Of a stretch of 64,000 nt of DNA, positions 35,916 to 45,307 are shown one piece after another. The notes under the pieces are model-generated. The model was not told where the DNA came from. It worked only from the letters and a program-made list of their open reading frames with translations, and did no database searches. The translations under genes were made by a program, and so were the position numbers. How positions within the stretch are numbered: position 1 is the stretch's first letter; each line of letters starts with the position of its first letter. The DNA comes from Candidatus Thermochlorobacter aerophilus (GTDB taxonomy: Bacteria; Bacteroidota; Chlorobiia; Chlorobiales; Thermochlorobacteraceae). Location of the stretch: contig PHFL01000007.1 of NCBI GenBank assembly GCA_002794105.1, positions 131,728 to 195,727 on the forward strand, written 5' to 3'.

Positions 35916-36701
35916 TCATGCAATAGGTTGAGATTTATGCTCGGCAATAAGGCAAAGAAAACCTCTAAGCAAATTCTCTGAAAACGCATTGTTGAGCTCG
36001 GGTCGTCGCTCACGCTCAGACTCGAGCCACATGCGTTCAGGATGCCACTGCACTAGCAAAAGCAGTTGCTCTGGCATCGATGATTCCAACGCTTCAATGA
36101 TGCCATCTGGCGAAAAGCCGACAGGTTTAAGCCCATCGCCAATTTTTGCAACCGCTTGATGATGACGCGAGCTGACAAACTCTGTATGCGCCACACCGAT
36201 AAGCTCATGAAGGAGTGAAGGCTTATCTAATGTGACCGTGTGATAGCGGCTATGCTCTTGGCTGATTTTCTTGTGCGTGGTAGTAGAAATGGCTTGCTTT
36301 TCAATATCCAAGTGCAGCGTTCCGCCCATGACCACATTGAGCAGTTGCATACCGCGGCAAATTCCTAAAATCGGCAAGCGCTGCGCCAAACTGGCTTGAG
36401 CCAGTGCCCATTCCATCTCATCGCGTTCTGGAACCGAAACAACCTCCAAGTGCGCCAGTTCCTCATGGCTAAGCTGCATGCCAAACCGATGTGGCTCAAT
36501 ATCTTCGCCGCCTGAAAAAACAATAGCGTCGAGTGTGTCTAAGATGTCAAGATTCTCTTCAAGAAGTTCGTCGTGTGGTTTGCCTTCAAAGTGCAGTTCG
36601 ACGCACTCAATGCGATAGCCAAATTTTTCGCCGTAACGTAGCCAGCTGATGTATTGGGGAGTTTTAGAGCATGCGGTGATGCCAAGTCGTATGGTTTGCA
36701 T
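35916..36701 (-). CDS. Class I glutamine amidotransferase-like hydrolase (PuuD/gamma-Glu-GABA hydrolase type)
   Basis: A 261-residue amidohydrolase. The nucleophile elbow LGICRGMQLLNVVMGG contains the catalytic Cys (near 115). The partner His is in QWHPERM (near 225), and FSGGEDIEPHRFG gives the oxyanion region. Its motifs match the peptidase C26 group, exemplified by PuuD, which acts on gamma-glutamyl compounds. It is first in the run leading to cobS-cobC, but no cobalamin enzyme of this type is known to me, so the link may be only transcriptional. Confidence 0.88.
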   Translation of the reverse strand: MQTIRLGITACSKTPQYISWLRYGEKFGYRIECVELHFEGKPHDELLEENLDILDTLDAIVFSGGEDIEPHRFGMQLSHEELAHLEVVSVPERDEMEWALAQASLAQRLPILGICRGMQLLNVVMGGTLHLDIEKQAISTTTHKKISQEHSRYHTVTLDKPSLLHELIGVAHTEFVSSRHHQAVAKIGDGLKPVGFSPDGIIEALESSMPEQLLLLVQWHPERMWLESERERRPELNNAFSENLLRGFLCLIAEHKSQPIA

Positions 36702-36738
36702 GTCAGCATGGGTTTAGTTTAGTTTTCAAAATAATTCG

Positions 36739-36769
36739 CAAAGATACGGCATTACGGGTTTTGGACAAC
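36739..36769 (-). promoter_or_regulatory. Candidate promoter of the amidotransferase-cobS-cobC run
   Basis: The minus strand reads GTTG, 19 bases, then TATCTTTG (an exact TAnnTTTG match), 37 bases upstream of the start at 36701. Confidence 0.45.
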
Positions 36770-36855
36770 GGGATAAGTGCCCTAACTGGGCTTGCTTTGC
36801 CAGTTGCCCAGTGCCATGCAAAACAAGTCTACGCACAACGCAAATCCATAGTGAA

Positions 36856-37302
36856 ATGCAGCATTTACTTTTTTTGGCTCTTGCCTTGATGGTTGGAGCA
36901 ATTTTGCCCATGCAAGTTGGAATGAATGCCACATTGCGCCAGAGTGTGGGCAGTCCGATTTGGGCATCGCTAACATCATTTAGCGTAGGGACGCTGTGCT
37001 TGGGCATCTATGCGCTGTTGAGCCGCATCGCTGTGCCGTCTGTGAGCATGCTATCGGCGGCGCCCGTGTGGTCATGGTTTGGCGGCACAATCGGTGCCGT
37101 GTATGTAACGCTTTCAATTATACTAGCGCCTAAACTGGGGTCTGCCACTCTGATTGCAGCCACAATAGCTGGGCAAATGCTGGCGTCGGTGCTAATTGAT
37201 CACTTCGGTTGGCTGGGCTTCAGTCCGCATCCTGCTGGCGTAGAGCGACTGCTGGGCGTAGTGTTGCTATTTGCTGGAGTGTTGCTGATTCAGCGTGGCT
37301 GA
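36856..37302 (+). CDS. DUF606/YdcZ-family small membrane transporter-like protein
   Basis: A 148-residue protein with five hydrophobic helices and the DUF606 pattern: LLFLALALMVGAILPMQVGMNATL, GSPIWASLTSFSVGTLCL, WSWFGGTIGAVYVTLS, PKLGSATLIAATIAGQMLASVLIDHFGW, and a last helix ending LLIQRG. These proteins are half-size relatives of the drug/metabolite transporter superfamily; substrates are not known. The frame reaches back to 36811, but ATG 36856 begins at the first helix. Confidence 0.85.
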   Translation: MQHLLFLALALMVGAILPMQVGMNATLRQSVGSPIWASLTSFSVGTLCLGIYALLSRIAVPSVSMLSAAPVWSWFGGTIGAVYVTLSIILAPKLGSATLIAATIAGQMLASVLIDHFGWLGFSPHPAGVERLLGVVLLFAGVLLIQRG

Positions 37303-37468
37303 AACTAAGCAGCATGGCACAAGCGGAGGCAAGTTGTGGTGCCATTCCGCTTGAGTGGCAAGAAAATTGGTCTGCGCAGCCCTACAAGTTTTCGGGCAAA
37401 TCCAGTATATTCGAGCTCTTTTGCGAAAGCTTTTGCATGTCTTTATCCAACTTAGTTTCACATGTAGT

Positions 37469-39958
37469 ATGCAGCGAGAAAGAATTGTCCCCATAAACAT
37501 TGAGGATGAGATGCGCGACTCTTACATCGACTATTCCATGTCGGTGATAGTCAGTCGTGCATTGCCAGATGTGCGAGACGGTTTGAAGCCGGTGCATCGG
37601 CGTGTGCTCTTTGGCATGAGTGAGCTGGGTTTGCAAGCTGGGCGCCCATACAAGAAAGCCGCTCGTGTGGTCGGAGAAGTCTTAGGTAAGTATCACCCGC
37701 ATGGTGATAGTGCCGTCTATGATACGATTGTGCGAATGGTGCAAGATTTCTCGCTGCGCTATCCATTGGTCGATGGACAAGGAAATTTCGGCTCAATCGA
37801 TGGCGATGCACCAGCGGCGATGCGCTACACAGAAGTCCGAATGACGCGCATTGCAGGCGAGCTGCTGCGAGATATAGACAAAAATACCGTCGACTTTGCC
37901 CCAAACTTTGATGATTCGCTCGAAGAGCCAACGGTCTTGCCATGTGCCATTCCAAACTTGCTCATCAATGGGTCTTCGGGCATTGCCGTTGGTATGGCAA
38001 CGAACATTCCGCCACACAACCTGTGCGAAACCGTTGATGGTCTCATTGCCCTCATCGATAACCCTGACATCACGATTGAGGAAATAATGAAACATATAAA
38101 AGCGCCAGATTTTCCAACTGGCGCTATCATCTATGGCTACGATGGTGTAAAGGAAGCCTACACGACTGGGCGCGGCAAAATCACGATTCGGGCAAAGGTG
38201 AAAATTGAAGAAAACAAAAATGGGCGTGAGTCAATTGTCGTTACAGAGTTGCCCTACCAAGTCAATAAAGCCAAGTTGCAAGAGCGCATTGCCGAGCTGG
38301 TAAACGAGAAGAAAATCGAGGGCATTGCGGCAATTCGTGATGAATCGGACCGTGAAGGCATGCGGCTGGTTATTGAGCTCAAGCGAGATGTGGATACAAA
38401 AGTGGTGCTCAATCAGCTCTTCAAGCATACGCAGATGCAAGAGACGTTCGGCGTTATCATGCTGGCGCTGGTAGATGGGCGTCCGAAAATTCTGACGCTC
38501 AAAGAGATGATGCACCACTATATCAAGCATCGGCATACTGTGGTCATTCGCCGCACCAAGTTCGAGCTTGCCGAAGCAGAAAAGCGCGCCCACATTCTCG
38601 AAGGCTTGAAAATTGCCCTCGATAATCTGGATGAAATCATCGCACTCATTCGCAAAGCCAAAGACGGCGAAGAAGCCAAAGAAGGCTTGATGACGCAGTT
38701 CAAGCTCTCTGACATTCAAGCCAAAGCCATTTTGGATATGCGCCTGCAACGCCTGACAGGCTTGGAACGCCAAAAAATTGAAGACGAATACCGAGAAATC
38801 ATCAAGACTATTGAGCAACTCAATGCCATTCTAAGCAGTGAAAAGTTGCAAATGCAAATCATCAAAGATGAGCTCATTCAAATCAAGAAAGAGTATGGTG
38901 ATGAGCGTCGGACGGAAATTGTCTATCAGGTCAGTGATGACTTCTCCATTGAGAGCATGATTAAGGAAGAAGATGTGATTATTACCATGACGCACAATGG
39001 CTACATCAAGCGCACGGCTGTGGATACTTATCGCCGACAAGGTCGCGGCGGAAAGGGCATCACTGGAGCAGCAGCCAAAGATGACGACTTCGTCGAGCAC
39101 ATGTTCATTGCTTCGACACATCACTACATTCTCTTTTTTACCAACTATGGCAAGTGCTACTGGCAAAAAGTCTACGATATTCCCGAAGCGCCACGCACGG
39201 CACGCGGTCGCTCGCTCAACAACCTCATTGAGTTTGAGCCGGGCGAAAAAGTCATGGCATATATCAATGTCAAGGAATTTAGCGATTCCCTCTTCGTGGT
39301 GATGGCAACTAAGAATGGCATTATCAAAAAGACGGCACTAAGTGAATTTTCTAATCCGCGTCGCACAGGCATTATTGCTATCAATATCGAGGAAGGCGAT
39401 GAGCTCATTGGTGCAAAGCTGACCGATGGCAATCATCAAATCATCTTAGCAAAGAATAGCGGATACGCCGTGCGTTTTCATGAATCGGATGTGCGCCCGA
39501 TGGGCAGAAACTCAACAGGTGTCAAGGGAGCAGAGCTCGACAAGGACGAAGCTGTGGTCTCGCTGGTAACCACACGGCGCAATGACATCACACTTCTGAC
39601 TGTAACAGACTTAGGCTATGGCAAGCGCAGTGAATTAGAAGAATACCGCATGACCAAGCGCGGTGCTACTGGTGTCATTACCCTGAAAGCCAGTGAAAAG
39701 GTCGGGCGTCTTGTGGCAATGGTAGAAGTTGCCGATGACGACGACCTCATTCTTGTCACGAAAAATGGCATTATCAATCGTCAGCACGTGGCTGATATTC
39801 GTGTCATGGGGCGCAACACATCAGGCGTGCGCCTAATTCGCTTGGAGGAAGGCGACTATGTCAGCGCCGTAGCACGTGTGCCAAAAGAAGATGATGAGTC
39901 AGAGGAAAAGAGCGAGAAACAGACAAGCCACGATGAACATACCAATGGAACAGCCTGA
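37469..39958 (+). CDS. gyrA: DNA gyrase subunit A
   Basis: Breaks and rejoins DNA for negative supercoiling. It has 829 residues from ATG 37469 (an upstream extension to 37355 is non-homologous). The catalytic tyrosine is Tyr120 in AAMRYTEVR. The quinolone-determining helix [10 protein letters not shown] keeps Ser and Asp at the positions equal to E. coli Ser83 and Asp87. The C-terminal pinwheel carries the GyrA box QGRGGKG (about residue 517), which separates it from topoisomerase IV ParC. The tail is acidic ([12 protein letters not shown]). gyrB is not in the window. Confidence 0.97.
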   Translation: MQRERIVPINIEDEMRDSYIDYSMSVIVSRALPDVRDGLKPVHRRVLFGMSELGLQAGRPYKKAARVVGEVLGKYHPHGDSAVYDTIVRMVQDFSLRYPLVDGQGNFGSIDGDAPAAMRYTEVRMTRIAGELLRDIDKNTVDFAPNFDDSLEEPTVLPCAIPNLLINGSSGIAVGMATNIPPHNLCETVDGLIALIDNPDITIEEIMKHIKAPDFPTGAIIYGYDGVKEAYTTGRGKITIRAKVKIEENKNGRESIVVTELPYQVNKAKLQERIAELVNEKKIEGIAAIRDESDREGMRLVIELKRDVDTKVVLNQLFKHTQMQETFGVIMLALVDGRPKILTLKEMMHHYIKHRHTVVIRRTKFELAEAEKRAHILEGLKIALDNLDEIIALIRKAKDGEEAKEGLMTQFKLSDIQAKAILDMRLQRLTGLERQKIEDEYREIIKTIEQLNAILSSEKLQMQIIKDELIQIKKEYGDERRTEIVYQVSDDFSIESMIKEEDVIITMTHNGYIKRTAVDTYRRQGRGGKGITGAAAKDDDFVEHMFIASTHHYILFFTNYGKCYWQKVYDIPEAPRTARGRSLNNLIEFEPGEKVMAYINVKEFSDSLFVVMATKNGIIKKTALSEFSNPRRTGIIAINIEEGDELIGAKLTDGNHQIILAKNSGYAVRFHESDVRPMGRNSTGVKGAELDKDEAVVSLVTTRRNDITLLTVTDLGYGKRSELEEYRMTKRGATGVITLKASEKVGRLVAMVEVADDDDLILVTKNGIINRQHVADIRVMGRNTSGVRLIRLEEGDYVSAVARVPKEDDESEEKSEKQTSHDEHTNGTA

Positions 39959-40007
39959 AATAAGGCACAAAGCCGCGCTGTAAAACGCTTTGCGTCAGCA
40001 ACATCAA

Positions 40008-40727
40008 ATGAGTCAGCCTGCAACGCTCTACGTTGTCGCAACACCTATTGGAAATCTTGATGACATTACGCTGCGCGCTCTGGAGACACTGCGCCAAACC
40101 CCGATTGTCGCCTGCGAAGACACGCGCCAGACCCTGAAACTCTTGCGGCGGTTCAACTTGCCTGAAAAAGAACTAATTCCTTATCATGCCTTCAACGAGC
40201 GGACGGCAACCGAAAAAATACTGACTCATCTTGAACACGGTCGAGATGTGGCACTGGTCAGCGATGCAGGCACACCAGCGATTTCAGACCCGGGCTTCTA
40301 CTTGGTGCGTGCCGCTTTTGAGCATGGTGTAAAAGTGGTGCCTATTGCTGGCGTCTCGGCGCTGACGGCGGCAATTTCAGTGTGCCCCCTGCCAATCAAT
40401 CGTTTTTACTTTGAAGGATTTTTGCCACACAAGAAAGGGCGACAAAGTCGCCTAAAATTTCTTGCCTCACTCTCTCTTGAAGCCATTATATTTTATGAGT
40501 CGCCGCACCGATTGCTGAAATTGCTCGAAGAATTGCACACATACTTTGGCGATGCACAAGCTATGATTGCAAGAGAACTGACAAAAGTGCATGAGGAAAT
40601 TTTGGTTGGTACGCTAAGCGAACTTCGCCAAAAGTGTGCGGCAAAGAAAATTTTGGGCGAATTTGTGGTGATTTTGTCACCGATGTCGAAACCGACTGAG
40701 TTAAGCAAGCCTATAACTGAAAAATGA
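40008..40727 (+). CDS. rsmI: 16S rRNA 2'-O-ribose (C1402) methyltransferase
   Basis: SAM-dependent tetrapyrrole-methylase-fold enzyme, about 239 residues. Signatures in order are LYVVATPIGNLDDITLRALE, VACEDTRQTLKLL, LVSDAGTPAISDPG, PIAGVSALTAA, and FYESPHR. The first ATG (40008) starts directly before the fold; a TTG at 39990 is less likely. Its stop overlaps panC by 4 bases. Confidence 0.95.
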   Translation: MSQPATLYVVATPIGNLDDITLRALETLRQTPIVACEDTRQTLKLLRRFNLPEKELIPYHAFNERTATEKILTHLEHGRDVALVSDAGTPAISDPGFYLVRAAFEHGVKVVPIAGVSALTAAISVCPLPINRFYFEGFLPHKKGRQSRLKFLASLSLEAIIFYESPHRLLKLLEELHTYFGDAQAMIARELTKVHEEILVGTLSELRQKCAAKKILGEFVVILSPMSKPTELSKPITEK

Positions 40728-41596
40728 GTGAGACTGCTGCACTGCAAATTGTTCGTGAGCCGAAGCAAATGCAGCAACTGGCAGAACGCCTGCGCCTGTC
40801 TGGCAAAAAGATAGGATTTGTGCCAACGATGGGAGCACTGCATGAGGGACACTTGAGCTTGGTTAGATTAGCAAAAGCCCATGCCGATGTGGTGGTCATG
40901 AGCATCTTTGTTAATCCTTTGCAGTTTGCGCCAAATGAAGATTTTGCGCGCTATCCTCGCCCATTTGAGCGCGATATCGAGCTGGCAAGGCAAGTTGGCG
41001 TCGATGTGCTGTTCTCGCCAGAGATGCAAATGCTCTACGGTGAGCATTTTGAAAGCTATGTCTCGCTGGAGCGTGTCTCAAAGGGGTTTGAAGGAGAGAG
41101 CCGCCCGACGCATTTTCGCGGTGTGGCAACCGTAGTCACCAAGCTCTTTAACATCACCAAGCCGCATATTGCCGTCTTCGGCGAAAAAGATGCGCAGCAA
41201 CTGTCATTAGTCAAAAACTTGGTGCGAGACCTCAACTTCGACATTGAAATCATTGCTGCACCAATTGTCCGAGAACCTGACGGATTAGCCATGAGCTCTC
41301 GCAACATCTACCTTTCGCCAGAAGAGCGGCAGTTGGCGCCAGCGATTTACAAATCCTTACAACTGGCAGAATTGCACATTGCACAAGGTGAACGCCAAGC
41401 AAAAGTGCTCGAAGAACTGGTTACCCAGTCCATAATCTCTATGGGGAAAATCATGCAGATTGACTATGTGGCGGTGGTCAATGCTGAGAGCTTTCAAAGA
41501 GTAGAGCAGTTGCATGAGGGTCAAGATTACTACATACTGGTGGCAGTGCGTCTTGGCAGTGTGCGACTGCTCGATAACCTACATGTGCAACTTTGA
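40724..41596 (+). CDS. panC: Pantothenate synthetase
   Basis: Joins pantoate and beta-alanine with ATP. The 290-residue length is typical. FVPTMGALHEGHLSL (about 34-48) holds the HxGH nucleotide motif, with FVNPLQFAPNEDF, FRGVATVVTKLFNI, FGEKDAQQL, and the KMSKS-like region replaced by DGLAMSSRN, as usual in PanC. Start ATGA overlap with rsmI suggests coupling. panB and panD are not here. Confidence 0.97.
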   Translation: MSETAALQIVREPKQMQQLAERLRLSGKKIGFVPTMGALHEGHLSLVRLAKAHADVVVMSIFVNPLQFAPNEDFARYPRPFERDIELARQVGVDVLFSPEMQMLYGEHFESYVSLERVSKGFEGESRPTHFRGVATVVTKLFNITKPHIAVFGEKDAQQLSLVKNLVRDLNFDIEIIAAPIVREPDGLAMSSRNIYLSPEERQLAPAIYKSLQLAELHIAQGERQAKVLEELVTQSIISMGKIMQIDYVAVVNAESFQRVEQLHEGQDYYILVAVRLGSVRLLDNLHVQL

Positions 41597-41598
41597 AG

Positions 41599-42963
41599 AT
41601 GTTGAAAGGACTGTGGAGCATGCTGCTGCTGTGCTTGCCGCTCCCACTGGCTTGGGCACAAGTGCAGCGCAGCGCAGAAATTCTTAGTGCTATCGATGTT
41701 GTGCAGTTTCGTGTAGACACGGCGCAAACTGCCGTAGAGTTTGCCATTGCACTTCCCAAAGCGAAACTACCATACGACGAAGTTGCAGCTGAACTGTATC
41801 GCACTCAGCTTGAGCTATCGGTAGCAGCATTTCAGGGTGAAAAGTTGGTGCAGAAAAACGCAGTTAAAGCCAGTGCCATTGATAGTGCAAGCATGCGCGG
41901 AAGTGGGCAGCTTATCATGCTGGTGCGGCTCATCTTGCCGCCAGAAAAATACCGAGCGGTCTTGACGCTCAAAAGTTTAGGCAGAAAAGATTTTCAACTT
42001 GAGACGGAACGCCCGCTGACGGTGAGAGCCTTCAGCGAAACGCAGCCTACCATGAGCGACATTTGTGTCGGCGCACAAGCCTTTCGCAGTACCATGAAAA
42101 AATCCATGTTCTACAAAAACGGCTATGAATTTGTGCCCAACCCAAGCGCGCTCTTTGGCACCGGTTTTGACACTGCAGTCTTCTATGCGGAATTCTACAA
42201 CCTGAATCATCTCCCGAAAGACGGCAAATTTTTTCAACGCTCTTTTCTGATGCGCAGCGGACAGATGCTGGCAGGCACAGAGCGGCTCTATGCACGCGAG
42301 CCAACCAGCGAGACAGTAGTAGTATTCATTGAGCGAGTGCCTATTGGGAAGTTGGCAAGCGGCGGTTATGAATTTCATCTCCAGCTGGTCGACTCAGCCA
42401 TGAAGCCTGTGCTAGCGCAGAGCAAAAAGTTTTTCATTTTTAATCCAACAGTAAAAGTCAATGCACCAGCAGTCACTAGTGACGAGAATTTTTCTTGGCT
42501 TACAGAAGAAGAAGCTAAGGAAATGCGCACGCAAGTCACCGCACTAATGACGCCAGAGGAAATCAAAGTCTACGACACGCTAAGAACGCTTCGTGACAAG
42601 CAACAATTTTTTCAGCAGTTCTGGGCAGTGCGTGGCGGAGCGAGCGCACGACGAGAGTTCATGAACAAGGTTGCCGAAGCCGATAGACTCTATGCTTCGC
42701 GTGTGCGAAGAGGTTATGAGACCGATAGGGGACGAGTATTTCTCAAATACGGTAAACCCACGCAGGTAGAAAGTGTGGCTGGCAGTCAGCAATCACGACC
42801 GTATGAAATTTGGACCTATCTCAATTCAGAGAATCAAATCGAAGCGATATTTGTCTTCATCGATAGGGGTAGCTTTGGAAGTTATGAACTCGTGCACTCA
42901 ACAGCACCGGGCGAGCCGCAAAACCCAAACTGGCGTACATTCTTGGCTCAACCCGCACGATAA
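41599..42963 (+). CDS. GWxTD domain-containing secreted protein
   Basis: About 454 residues with a signal peptide (MLKGLWSMLLLCLPLPLAWAQ). The C-terminal third holds the GWxTD domain: FWAVRGGASARREFMNKV, YASRVRRGYETDRGRVFLKYGKP (here with Tyr in place of Trp) and a following RPYEIWTY. The N-terminal part is beta-rich with no known domain. GWxTD proteins occur in Bacteroidota, Chlorobi and Acidobacteria; their role is unknown. The TTG at 41593 is the last codon block of panC; ATG 41599 is preferred. An S46 peptidase follows after 90 bases. Confidence 0.85.
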   Translation: MLKGLWSMLLLCLPLPLAWAQVQRSAEILSAIDVVQFRVDTAQTAVEFAIALPKAKLPYDEVAAELYRTQLELSVAAFQGEKLVQKNAVKASAIDSASMRGSGQLIMLVRLILPPEKYRAVLTLKSLGRKDFQLETERPLTVRAFSETQPTMSDICVGAQAFRSTMKKSMFYKNGYEFVPNPSALFGTGFDTAVFYAEFYNLNHLPKDGKFFQRSFLMRSGQMLAGTERLYAREPTSETVVVFIERVPIGKLASGGYEFHLQLVDSAMKPVLAQSKKFFIFNPTVKVNAPAVTSDENFSWLTEEEAKEMRTQVTALMTPEEIKVYDTLRTLRDKQQFFQQFWAVRGGASARREFMNKVAEADRLYASRVRRGYETDRGRVFLKYGKPTQVESVAGSQQSRPYEIWTYLNSENQIEAIFVFIDRGSFGSYELVHSTAPGEPQNPNWRTFLAQPAR

Positions 42964-43053
42964 GTGGCAACGCTGCTTGCCGAGAAATTTTTCTCTTCCA
43001 GTAAAAAGCAAGATATTGAACTTACTCACAAATTAACCTATCAAAACTCCAAT

Positions 43054-45234
43054 ATGTGGCGCTACAAAAAAACAGCTGTATTTGTTCAGCTCCTTTCTTG
43101 GTCGCTCCTTTTCATCTTTGCTGACAGCGGATTTGCACAATTTCCCTTCAACCCTGATACGGTTAGGGCAGGGCGATTTGATAATGGCAAGATGTGGACA
43201 TTTGACAATCCGCCAGTAGAGTTCTTTGCAAAAGAGTATGGCTTTCGACCAGACGAAGCGTGGCTTGCACGGGCAAGGCGAGCAGCACTGCGTTTTACCG
43301 AAGCTGGTGGGACAGGCTCATTTGTCTCACCAAATGGACTGATTATGACCAACCATCATATTGCGCGTGAAGTCGTTATGCAAATTGAAAGAAAAGGGGA
43401 AAACTTTAATGAAAACGGTTTTTATGCTGCCTCGCGCGCTGAAGAGCGCCGTGTGCCCGGGCTGTTTGTCGATCAGTTAGAAAAAATTGCTGATGTCACA
43501 GAACGTGTGCAAGCAGAACTGGCAAAAGCCAAAAGCGACGACGAGCGTGTAAGACTGCGCGAACAGGTCTTGCAACAGCTCGAAGATGAGTATTCACGAA
43601 AGCCGGAGTGGCAAAACTTGGTGGTGCAAGCAATTACATTTTACAGCGGCGCCAAATACTCACTCTATGGTTTCAGACGCTATTCTGACATTCGGTTGGT
43701 CTTTTTGCCAGAGTTGCAGTTGGGCTACTTTGGTGGAGACCCTGACAACTTTACTTATCCACGTTATGCGCTCGATGTAGCTTTCTTTCGGGCTTATGAT
43801 GAAAATGGTAATCCCTGCGAAACACCAGACTACTACAAGTTCAATACAGATGGAGTCAGAGAGAATGAGTTGGTGTTTGTGGTTGGCAATCCCGGAAGCA
43901 CGGAGCGGCTAAGCACAATTGCACAGTTGGAGTATAACCGTGATGTACTGCTGCCAGCGCAGTTGCGCTTTTTGCGTGCACGCTCAGCTATTCTCAAGGC
44001 GTACAACCAAACTGCAAAGAGCGATAGCATTCTCAACGTCATCTTCAGCTATGAAAATAGCATCAAGGCATTTTCAGGACAGCTGCGCGGACTACATGAT
44101 GCCTATCTATTTGCCCGTAAGAAGGCTTTCGAAAAAGAATTTCGTGCCAAAGTGGCTGCTAACCCAGCCTTGAGAAGTGAAGAAAAAATATGGGACGAGA
44201 TTAGAAACATCTATTCTGAACTGCGCAAAATAGCACCAACCCGCTTTGGCTTAAACCCGCAAGGTGAAGGATTGGAGACTGCATTTTTGCTGCTACGTCT
44301 GGCACGCTTAAAGGAAGTTGGCGACACTGGACAAGTAGCGCAAGTACAAACGCTAATACTTGCTGCTAAGCCATCGGAAAAATCACTGGAAACAGCGCTA
44401 TTGGCTGCACATCTTGAAATCGCTCGCGACTATCTTGGCAGTACAGATGAGTATGTCAAAGCAGCACTGCAAAATAAATCGCCTGCTGAAGCGGCAGAAC
44501 AGCTGGTGGCATCATCTAAGCTCTACGACCAAGAATTTGTGAGAAATTTAGTAACAAAAGCACCAGCAGAGATTAACGCTGTGCAGGACCCACTGATGCA
44601 ACTAATGAAAATTGCTCTGCCTCGCTTTCTTGATGCGAATCGCAAAAGCTTTGAACTCTCTGCAAAAGCCGATGGCTTAAAAGCCCGCTTGGCAAAATTA
44701 TTCTTCGACGTCTATGGCACCGACACACCACCAGACGCCACGTTTTCGCTACGCATCAATGACGGTGTGGTCAAGGGCTATGAGTATAACGGCACGGAGG
44801 CACCAGTGAAGACCACGTTCTTCGGACTCTACGACCGCTACTACTCGCATGACAAAAAGTATCCGTGGTCGTTGCCAAAGCGTTGGCTATCACCGCCTAT
44901 GGAATTGCTTGCTATGCCGCTCAATTTTGTGACCACTAATGATATTATCGGTGGCAATAGCGGTAGTGCCGTCATTAACAAAAACCTTGAGGCAGTCGGA
45001 CTTATCTTTGATGGAAATATTGAAAGTTTGCCCGGCTCTTTCATCTACACTACAGAAAGCAATCGAGCAGTGGCAGTACATGTCGGCGGAATTGTGGCAG
45101 CGCTAAAGTACATCTACGATGCATCAGCACTCGTCGAGGAACTTACAGGTGAAAAACCCAAAATGCAGGTTCAGCCCGCAAAACCGCAAAGTGAAAAACC
45201 AGATGTCAAGAAGCCAGCATCAAAGAAACGTTGA
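43054..45234 (+). CDS. S46 family dipeptidyl peptidase (DPP7-like)
   Basis: Periplasmic serine exopeptidase releasing dipeptides. The 726 residues begin with a signal peptide (MWRYKKTAVFVQLLSW... cleaved after SGFA near residue 28). The catalytic His is in LIMTNHHIAREV (near 98), and the catalytic Ser in GGNSGSAV (near 634). The segment after it, VGLIFDGNIE, has Gly where DPP11 has the P1-acid-binding Arg, so a preference for hydrophobic or neutral P1 residues is inferred. The frame reaches back to a GTG at 42964; ATG 43054 positions the signal peptide. The C-terminus is Lys/Pro/Gln-rich. Confidence 0.92.
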   Translation: MWRYKKTAVFVQLLSWSLLFIFADSGFAQFPFNPDTVRAGRFDNGKMWTFDNPPVEFFAKEYGFRPDEAWLARARRAALRFTEAGGTGSFVSPNGLIMTNHHIAREVVMQIERKGENFNENGFYAASRAEERRVPGLFVDQLEKIADVTERVQAELAKAKSDDERVRLREQVLQQLEDEYSRKPEWQNLVVQAITFYSGAKYSLYGFRRYSDIRLVFLPELQLGYFGGDPDNFTYPRYALDVAFFRAYDENGNPCETPDYYKFNTDGVRENELVFVVGNPGSTERLSTIAQLEYNRDVLLPAQLRFLRARSAILKAYNQTAKSDSILNVIFSYENSIKAFSGQLRGLHDAYLFARKKAFEKEFRAKVAANPALRSEEKIWDEIRNIYSELRKIAPTRFGLNPQGEGLETAFLLLRLARLKEVGDTGQVAQVQTLILAAKPSEKSLETALLAAHLEIARDYLGSTDEYVKAALQNKSPAEAAEQLVASSKLYDQEFVRNLVTKAPAEINAVQDPLMQLMKIALPRFLDANRKSFELSAKADGLKARLAKLFFDVYGTDTPPDATFSLRINDGVVKGYEYNGTEAPVKTTFFGLYDRYYSHDKKYPWSLPKRWLSPPMELLAMPLNFVTTNDIIGGNSGSAVINKNLEAVGLIFDGNIESLPGSFIYTTESNRAVAVHVGGIVAALKYIYDASALVEELTGEKPKMQVQPAKPQSEKPDVKKPASKKR

Positions 45235-45307
45235 AGACGAGCTAAAACTCCGTGAAGCATAACACGGTGGGCTTGAAACTTGCACTTAGGACCAAACTGT
45301 CAGAGCT

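Noticed and set aside
34546..36701. Cobalamin riboswitch in front of the cobS-cobC run
   Set aside because: The 110 bases upstream of 36701 lack the B12-box (GCCACTG) and are too short for the aptamer.
37469..39958. Topoisomerase IV subunit A (ParC) as identity of the gyrA-like gene
   Set aside because: A GyrA box (QGRGGKG) is present in the C-terminal domain, which marks gyrase.
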